Below are positions 1-5,191 of a stretch of DNA of 5,191 nucleotides, one piece after another (positions within the stretch are counted from its first letter, which is position 1; every line of letters begins with the position of its first letter). This DNA comes from an uncultured Collinsella sp. (GTDB lineage: Bacteria > Actinomycetota > Coriobacteriia > Coriobacteriales > Coriobacteriaceae), in contig CABSZR010000118.1 in the NCBI GenBank assembly GCA_902482185.1, positions 1 through 5,191 on the forward strand, given 5' to 3'. The notes under the pieces are model-generated. The model was not told where the DNA came from, did not search any database, and worked only from the letters and a program-made list of their open reading frames with translations. The position numbers were made by a program, and so were the translations under genes.

Positions 1-2545
<2,545 letters not shown>

Positions 2546-2546
<1 letters not shown>

Positions 2547-3694
2547 TGGCTGAGGCTTTAGAGATAACGCCCGCCGAGCTGGACGCGTTCGCGGACCGGC
2601 TCGGCGAGGTCGAGTCGTATCTCCACCTGGACGAGAAGCGTACCCGTGTGACCGAGCTCGAGGCCAAAAGTGTTGCCCCTGGCTTTTGGGATGACGCCGA
2701 CGCCGCCCGTGCCACCATGGAGGAGATCGCGCGTACCAAGGAAGATATCGCTGCCGTGGACACCGCGCGCGGCGAGCTTTCCGATGCCCGCGCCGCGCTG
2801 GAGCTTGCCGAGGAGATGGGGGATGATCCCGACGCCGTCGCCCTTCGCGAGGAGGCTACAGCCACGGCTGAGCGCCTGGCCCGTGCCATCGATGAGCTTG
2901 AGCTTTCGAGCTGGTTTACCGGTGAGTTCGATCACGGCGATGCCATTGTGACCATCAAGCCCGGACAGGGTGGTCTGGAGGCCCAGGACTGGACCTTCAT
3001 GCTCTTTAAGATGTACATGAAGTACTGCCAGCGTCGCGGCTGGAAGGTCACCATCAACGACTGTCCCGCGGCCGAGGTCATCGGCATCGACCGCGCGACC
3101 TTTACCGTCGAGGGCAAGGACGCATTTGGCATGCTGCGCGCCGAGGCCGGCGTCCACCGCTTGGTTCGCATTAGCCCCACCGACGACAAGAAGCGCCGCC
3201 AGACCACGTTTGCCGGTGTCGAGGTCATTCCCGTGCTACCCGATGATATCGACATCGAAATCAGTCCCGATGACATCCGCGTGGACGTGTACCACGCGAG
3301 CGGCCCGGGCGGTCAGGGCGTCAACACCACCGACTCCGCCGTGCGCGTGACGCATTTCCCCAGCGGCATTGTGGTCACCTGCCAAAACGAGCGCAGCCAG
3401 ATCCAGAACAAGGCCGCGTGCATGCAGATCCTCAAGGCTCGTCTGTACGAGATTGAGCTCGAGAAGCGCGCCGAGGCCCTGGATGAGATTCGCGGACCCA
3501 AGACCACGATTGGTTTTGGCAACCAGATTCGCAGCTACGTGCTCTACCCGTACCAGATGGTCAAGGACCTACGCACGGGCGTGGAGACCAGCAATGTCGA
3601 GGCCGTTCTTGACGATGGCGACCTGGACCCGTTTGTTATTGGCTACCATCGCTGGGCCACCGGCAACGCTGACGCGGAGACCCCGTCTGCTTAA
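2546..3694 (+). CDS. prfB: Peptide chain release factor 2 (RF2), no programmed frameshift
   Basis: RF2 is a class I release factor. It binds the ribosomal A site, reads UAA and UGA, and triggers hydrolysis of peptidyl-tRNA. The 382-residue product has a charged, helical N-terminal domain (about 1-110), then the decoding core and the catalytic GGQ loop at residues 255-257 (bases 3308-3316). The flanking VHRLVRISP and DIDIEI segments are RF2-type rather than RF1-type. The RRQTTF and GPGG contexts resemble actinobacterial RF2 as I remember it. The stop-codon tripeptide, expected to be Ser-Pro-Phe, reads Ser-Pro-Thr at residues 210-212. The distance from tripeptide to GGQ (45 residues) matches E. 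coli RF2, so the alignment is gap-free. The +1 frameshift site found in many prfB genes is absent: the matching position (2618-2626) reads Tyr-Leu-His in frame. Start chosen from the AGGA site and TAATG overlap. It is probably co-transcribed with secA. Confidence 0.96.
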
Positions 3695-3707
3695 ACCGCC
3701 CGGTTTA
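3692..3707 (+). repeat. Inverted repeat overlapping the prfB stop codon
   Basis: TAAACC (3692-3697) and GGTTTA (3702-3707) form a perfect six-base stem with loop GCCC. The stem includes the prfB stop codon. No T-tract follows, so on its own it is a poor intrinsic terminator. It is the first of three hairpins in this gap with the same AAACC/GGTTT arms. Confidence 0.55.
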
Positions 3708-3721
3708 TGTGGAAATGGATT

Positions 3722-3746
3722 AAAACCCTCCGAGCAGTGTGGTTTT
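3722..3746 (+). terminator. Possible intrinsic terminator, hairpin 2 after prfB
   Basis: AAAACC (3722-3727) pairs with GGTTTT (3741-3746) around a 13-base loop. The stem is short, and its four Ts belong to the arm itself, so it is weak as a terminator. It is similar to the next hairpin over 26 bases (3723-3748 against 3758-3783), as if one had been duplicated. Confidence 0.4.
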
Positions 3747-3757
3747 GTATCCAGAGC

Positions 3758-3781
3758 AAACCCTGCGCAGGGGTGGTTTTT
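3758..3781 (+). terminator. Likely intrinsic terminator of the secA-prfB operon
   Basis: AAACC (3758-3762) pairs with GGTTT (3775-3779), enclosing the perfect palindrome CCCTGCGCAGGG (3761-3772), and a run of five Ts (3777-3781) follows. Among the three related hairpins after prfB, this one best matches a rho-independent terminator. It lies about 65 bases past the prfB stop. Confidence 0.6.
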
Positions 3782-3801
3782 GTCCGGCGAATCGGTAGAA
3801 T
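3774..3801 (+). promoter_or_regulatory. Candidate yitT promoter (weak)
   Basis: TAGAAT (3796-3801) matches the -10 consensus at five of six positions. The best-spaced -35, TGGTTT (3774-3779, spacer 16), is poor. A direct repeat of GAATCG (3789-3794 and 3798-3803) overlaps the -10. Transcription would begin near 3807-3810 and give a leader of about 50 bases that includes the hairpin at 3821-3849. The call rests on one half-site and on the need for a promoter in this gap. Confidence 0.3.
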
Positions 3802-3820
3802 CGAATACAAGAAGAAGTTC

Positions 3821-3849
3821 AAAGCGCATCCGATGGGGTGCGCTTTTTT
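3821..3849 (+). terminator. Strong terminator hairpin in the yitT leader, candidate attenuator
   Basis: AAAGCGCATCC (3821-3831) pairs with GGGTGCGCTTT (3836-3846) across a GATG tetraloop. The eleven-pair stem has a single T-G wobble and is followed by a continuous T run to 3849. This is the strongest intrinsic terminator in the window. Its T-tract ends one base before the AGGGAGG ribosome-binding site of yitT. No promoter fits between hairpin and start codon, so any yitT transcript with this ribosome-binding site must read through it. It could act as a regulated attenuator or as a leaky backup terminator for prfB. Confidence 0.85.
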
Positions 3850-3850
3850 G

Positions 3851-3864
3851 AGGGAGGCAGCATG
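3851..3864 (+). promoter_or_regulatory. yitT ribosome-binding site that fixes its start
   Basis: AGGGAGG (3851-3857) lies four bases before ATG 3862. It supports that ATG over the upstream in-frame GTG at 3838, which falls inside the terminator stem. It also beats the downstream ATG at 3898, which has no purine-rich sequence before it. Confidence 0.8.
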
Positions 3865-4752
3865 GCATATCGTCTGGACATCAAGCGCATTCTTTCGATG
3901 AACTTTTTTCACGACCTGCCCCAGATTATGTTGGGGTGCGCTCTGGCCGCTATTGCGACCGACCTGTTTTTGATTCCCAACGGCCTTGCTGCCGGTGGCG
4001 TTACGGGCCTTGCCACCATTATCCAGGCGGTCGGTGCATCGCGCGGCCTATCGCTTCCCGTCGGTATTCAGACGATCGTGATGAACGCCTTGCTGTTGCT
4101 GGTCGTTATGCGCGAAGGTGGCATGTTCTACGTGGTGCAGACCGCGACGGGCTTTGTGCTGCTGGGCTTCTTTACCGATCTGTTCGCCCCGTTTGTAGCG
4201 CCTCTGGCGGATGCGGACCTGATGCTTCCCGCTATGTGGGGCGGCATTATTACGGGCATCGGTTACGGCATGGTGTTGCGCGCCGGCGCCAACACCGGCG
4301 GCTCGGACACGATTGGCCAAATCATCTCGCGTAACACCTCGCTGCCGGTGGGCTCGACCGTCATGGCGATCGATGTTGCCGTATGCGTGCTGTCGGCTCC
4401 GGTCTTTTCAATCGAAAACGCACTATATGCAGGCCTTTCGATGGTCATTAGCGGCTACGTGATCGATGCCGTGGTCGATGGTGGCAACAAGCGCCGTATG
4501 GTACTCATCATCTCGGACAAGTTCCCTGATATCGCTGCCGATATCATGTATGGCCTGGGTCGTGGTTGTACCAAGTTTAAGGCGACTGGCATGTATTCGG
4601 GTGCCGAGAAGCCGGTGATTATGGTCATCGTGAGCCGTCGAGAGCTCAATACCCTCAAGACGATCGTGCGCGAGCGCGATCCTCACGCCATCGTGACGGT
4701 CGCTGACGTTACGGAAGCCTTCGGCGAGGGATTCAAGGACATTAGCGCGTAG
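3862..4752 (+). CDS. YitT family integral membrane protein (DUF161 + DUF2179)
   Basis: This is a 296-residue polytopic inner-membrane protein. The N-terminal two-thirds is the YitT/DUF161 membrane region, with hydrophobic segments around residues 20-37, 68-84, 91-112, 121-140, 163-182 and 187-205. Two family-typical polar/glycine motifs are present: FLIPNGLAAGGVTGLA (36-51) and AGANTGGSD (141-149). The C-terminal soluble domain (about 211-292) is DUF2179, with the usual ending: a beta strand (PVIMVIVSRRE), a Leu-rich helix, Asp-Pro (273-274), and a GEGF turn (288-291). The length is typical and the gene looks intact. Members of this family are common in Firmicutes and Actinomycetota. Transport has been suggested, but I know of no settled substrate, so none is assigned. 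The gene is preceded by a terminator-like leader hairpin and ends in TAG. It has no evident functional tie to its neighbours. Confidence 0.93.
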   Translation: MAYRLDIKRILSMNFFHDLPQIMLGCALAAIATDLFLIPNGLAAGGVTGLATIIQAVGASRGLSLPVGIQTIVMNALLLLVVMREGGMFYVVQTATGFVLLGFFTDLFAPFVAPLADADLMLPAMWGGIITGIGYGMVLRAGANTGGSDTIGQIISRNTSLPVGSTVMAIDVAVCVLSAPVFSIENALYAGLSMVISGYVIDAVVDGGNKRRMVLIISDKFPDIAADIMYGLGRGCTKFKATGMYSGAEKPVIMVIVSRRELNTLKTIVRERDPHAIVTVADVTEAFGEGFKDISA

Positions 4753-4959
4753 GGTCGATCGCGTTCCATCCAAAAGACGTTCACATTGATAAACCGTTTC
4801 ATCAGCGGTTCTGCCTGCTAAATTGTTCAAATAATGATAAAAACTCTGGTAAAGCCATCAGTTTCCAGCATAATGAATGACGTACGTGCATTGCGGCTGT
4901 GTTGGGATTACCTTCGGCGCCGTGCGCATTTTGCCTAATGAGGATGAAAGGAAGGCACA
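4753..4959 (+). other. Non-coding gap between yitT and the transketolase gene
   Basis: This 207-base stretch has no convincing ORF. It lacks a hairpin with a T-tract after yitT, so no intrinsic terminator is visible. A modest inverted repeat, AACCG (4792-4796) with CGGTT (4806-4810), has a nine-base loop. An AT-rich stretch at about 4819-4853 is the likeliest promoter area. A short palindromic CGTACG lies at about 4881-4886. No riboswitch class was recognised by eye. Confidence 0.5.
4819..4853 (+). promoter_or_regulatory. AT-rich promoter-like region for the transketolase gene
   Basis: This stretch is markedly richer in A and T than its surroundings. It holds AATAAT (4830-4835, five of six to the -10 consensus) and TAAAAA preceded by TG (4835-4843). 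No -35 hexamer at standard spacing is convincing, so only the region is proposed, not a precise start site. It would give a leader of about 100 bases or more. Confidence 0.3.
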
Positions 4960-4962
4960 ATG
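4947..4962 (+). promoter_or_regulatory. Transketolase gene ribosome-binding site
   Basis: The purine run AAAGGAAGG (4947-4955) precedes ATG 4960, with the AGGA core (4949-4952) seven bases upstream. It fixes the start of an otherwise open-ended reading frame. Confidence 0.8.
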
Positions 4963-5191
4963 AGCGACGAAGAGCTCAAAAAGGTTGCCAACGAGGTAAG
5001 GAAGGGCATCGTCACCGGCGTGCACGCTGCCAAGTCCGGCCATCCGGGCGGTTCGCTCGGCGCTGCCGACATCATGACCTATCTGTACTTTGAGGAAATG
5101 AACGTCGACCCGGCCGACCCCCGCAAGGCCGACCGCGATCGCTTCGTGCTTTCCAAGGGTCACTGCGCGCCTGGACTGTACGCCGTGCTCG
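4960..5191 (+). CDS. Transketolase, N-terminal (thiamine-diphosphate-binding) subunit, 3'-truncated
   Basis: Only the first 77 codons are in the window and no stop is reached. Transketolase moves two-carbon ketol units between sugar phosphates in the non-oxidative pentose phosphate pathway, using thiamine diphosphate in the cytoplasm. The visible part begins with a short helix. SGHPGGSLG follows at residues 26-34, with the conserved His28, then DRFVLSKGH with His68 (5161-5163). The GGSL and [11 protein letters not shown] wording resembles the split form, in which N- and C-terminal halves are separate adjacent genes. The single-chain E. coli type differs here (GHPGAPMG and SNGH). If so, the product should be about 270-280 residues and a C-terminal subunit gene should lie just downstream. 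The split assignment is an inference from sequence resemblance. A related sugar-specific transketolase remains possible. Confidence 0.9.
   Translation, partial: MSDEELKKVANEVRKGIVTGVHAAKSGHPGGSLGAADIMTYLYFEEMNVDPADPRKADRDRFVLSKGHCAPGLYAVL

Noticed and set aside
2558..3157. A 199-codon - strand open frame opposite prfB
   Set aside because: A shadow of the conserved prfB codons, with no recognisable domain.
3369..3851. A 160-codon + frame running from prfB into the gap
   Set aside because: Out of frame with prfB, Arg/Ser/Thr-rich as typical of a shadow frame, and it ends within the terminator region.
3838..3861. Upstream GTG start that would lengthen YitT by eight residues
   Set aside because: The GTG lies inside the terminator stem with no ribosome-binding site, while ATG 3862 has AGGGAGG four bases upstream.
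4753..4959. A riboswitch (for example for thiamine diphosphate) before the transketolase gene
   Set aside because: I found no recognisable conserved core, and transketolase genes are not usual members of thiamine riboswitch regulons.
4899..5093. A 64-codon + frame overlapping the transketolase start
   Set aside because: Out of frame with a well-supported transketolase N-terminus, Arg-rich and without a ribosome-binding site.

Overview
The window is an ordinary chromosomal segment of a high-GC Gram-positive bacterium, with all genes on the + strand. Its protein features fit the Actinomycetota, most likely a Coriobacteriia gut species such as Collinsella. These include an actinobacterial-looking RF2 without the programmed frameshift, a two-domain YitT protein, and a transketolase of the split-subunit type. 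The taxonomic call is an inference from remembered protein families, not a search.

Layout: (1) 1-2546, secA, the protein-export ATPase, cut at its 5' end by the window edge. (2) 2546-3694, prfB, peptide chain release factor 2, joined to secA by a TAATG stop/start overlap, so the two form a translationally coupled operon. (3) 3695-3861, a 167-base gap packed with hairpins. Three share AAACC/GGTTT arms and probably end the secA-prfB transcript. A fourth, very strong terminator hairpin lies directly against the ribosome-binding site of the next gene. (4) 3862-4752, a YitT/DUF161-DUF2179 integral membrane protein. (5) 4753-4959, a non-coding gap with an AT-rich promoter-like stretch. (6) 4960-5191, the start of a transketolase N-terminal subunit gene that runs off the 3' edge.

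secA and prfB are housekeeping genes for protein secretion and translation termination. The YitT membrane protein and the transketolase appear to be separate transcription units with no evident functional link to them.

I see no mobile element, CRISPR array, tRNA or rRNA, and no new multi-gene system. Two things stand out. The RF2 stop-codon-recognition tripeptide reads Ser-Pro-Thr where Ser-Pro-Phe is expected. The terminator hairpin in the yitT leader is so close to the start codon that it looks like a conditional attenuator.
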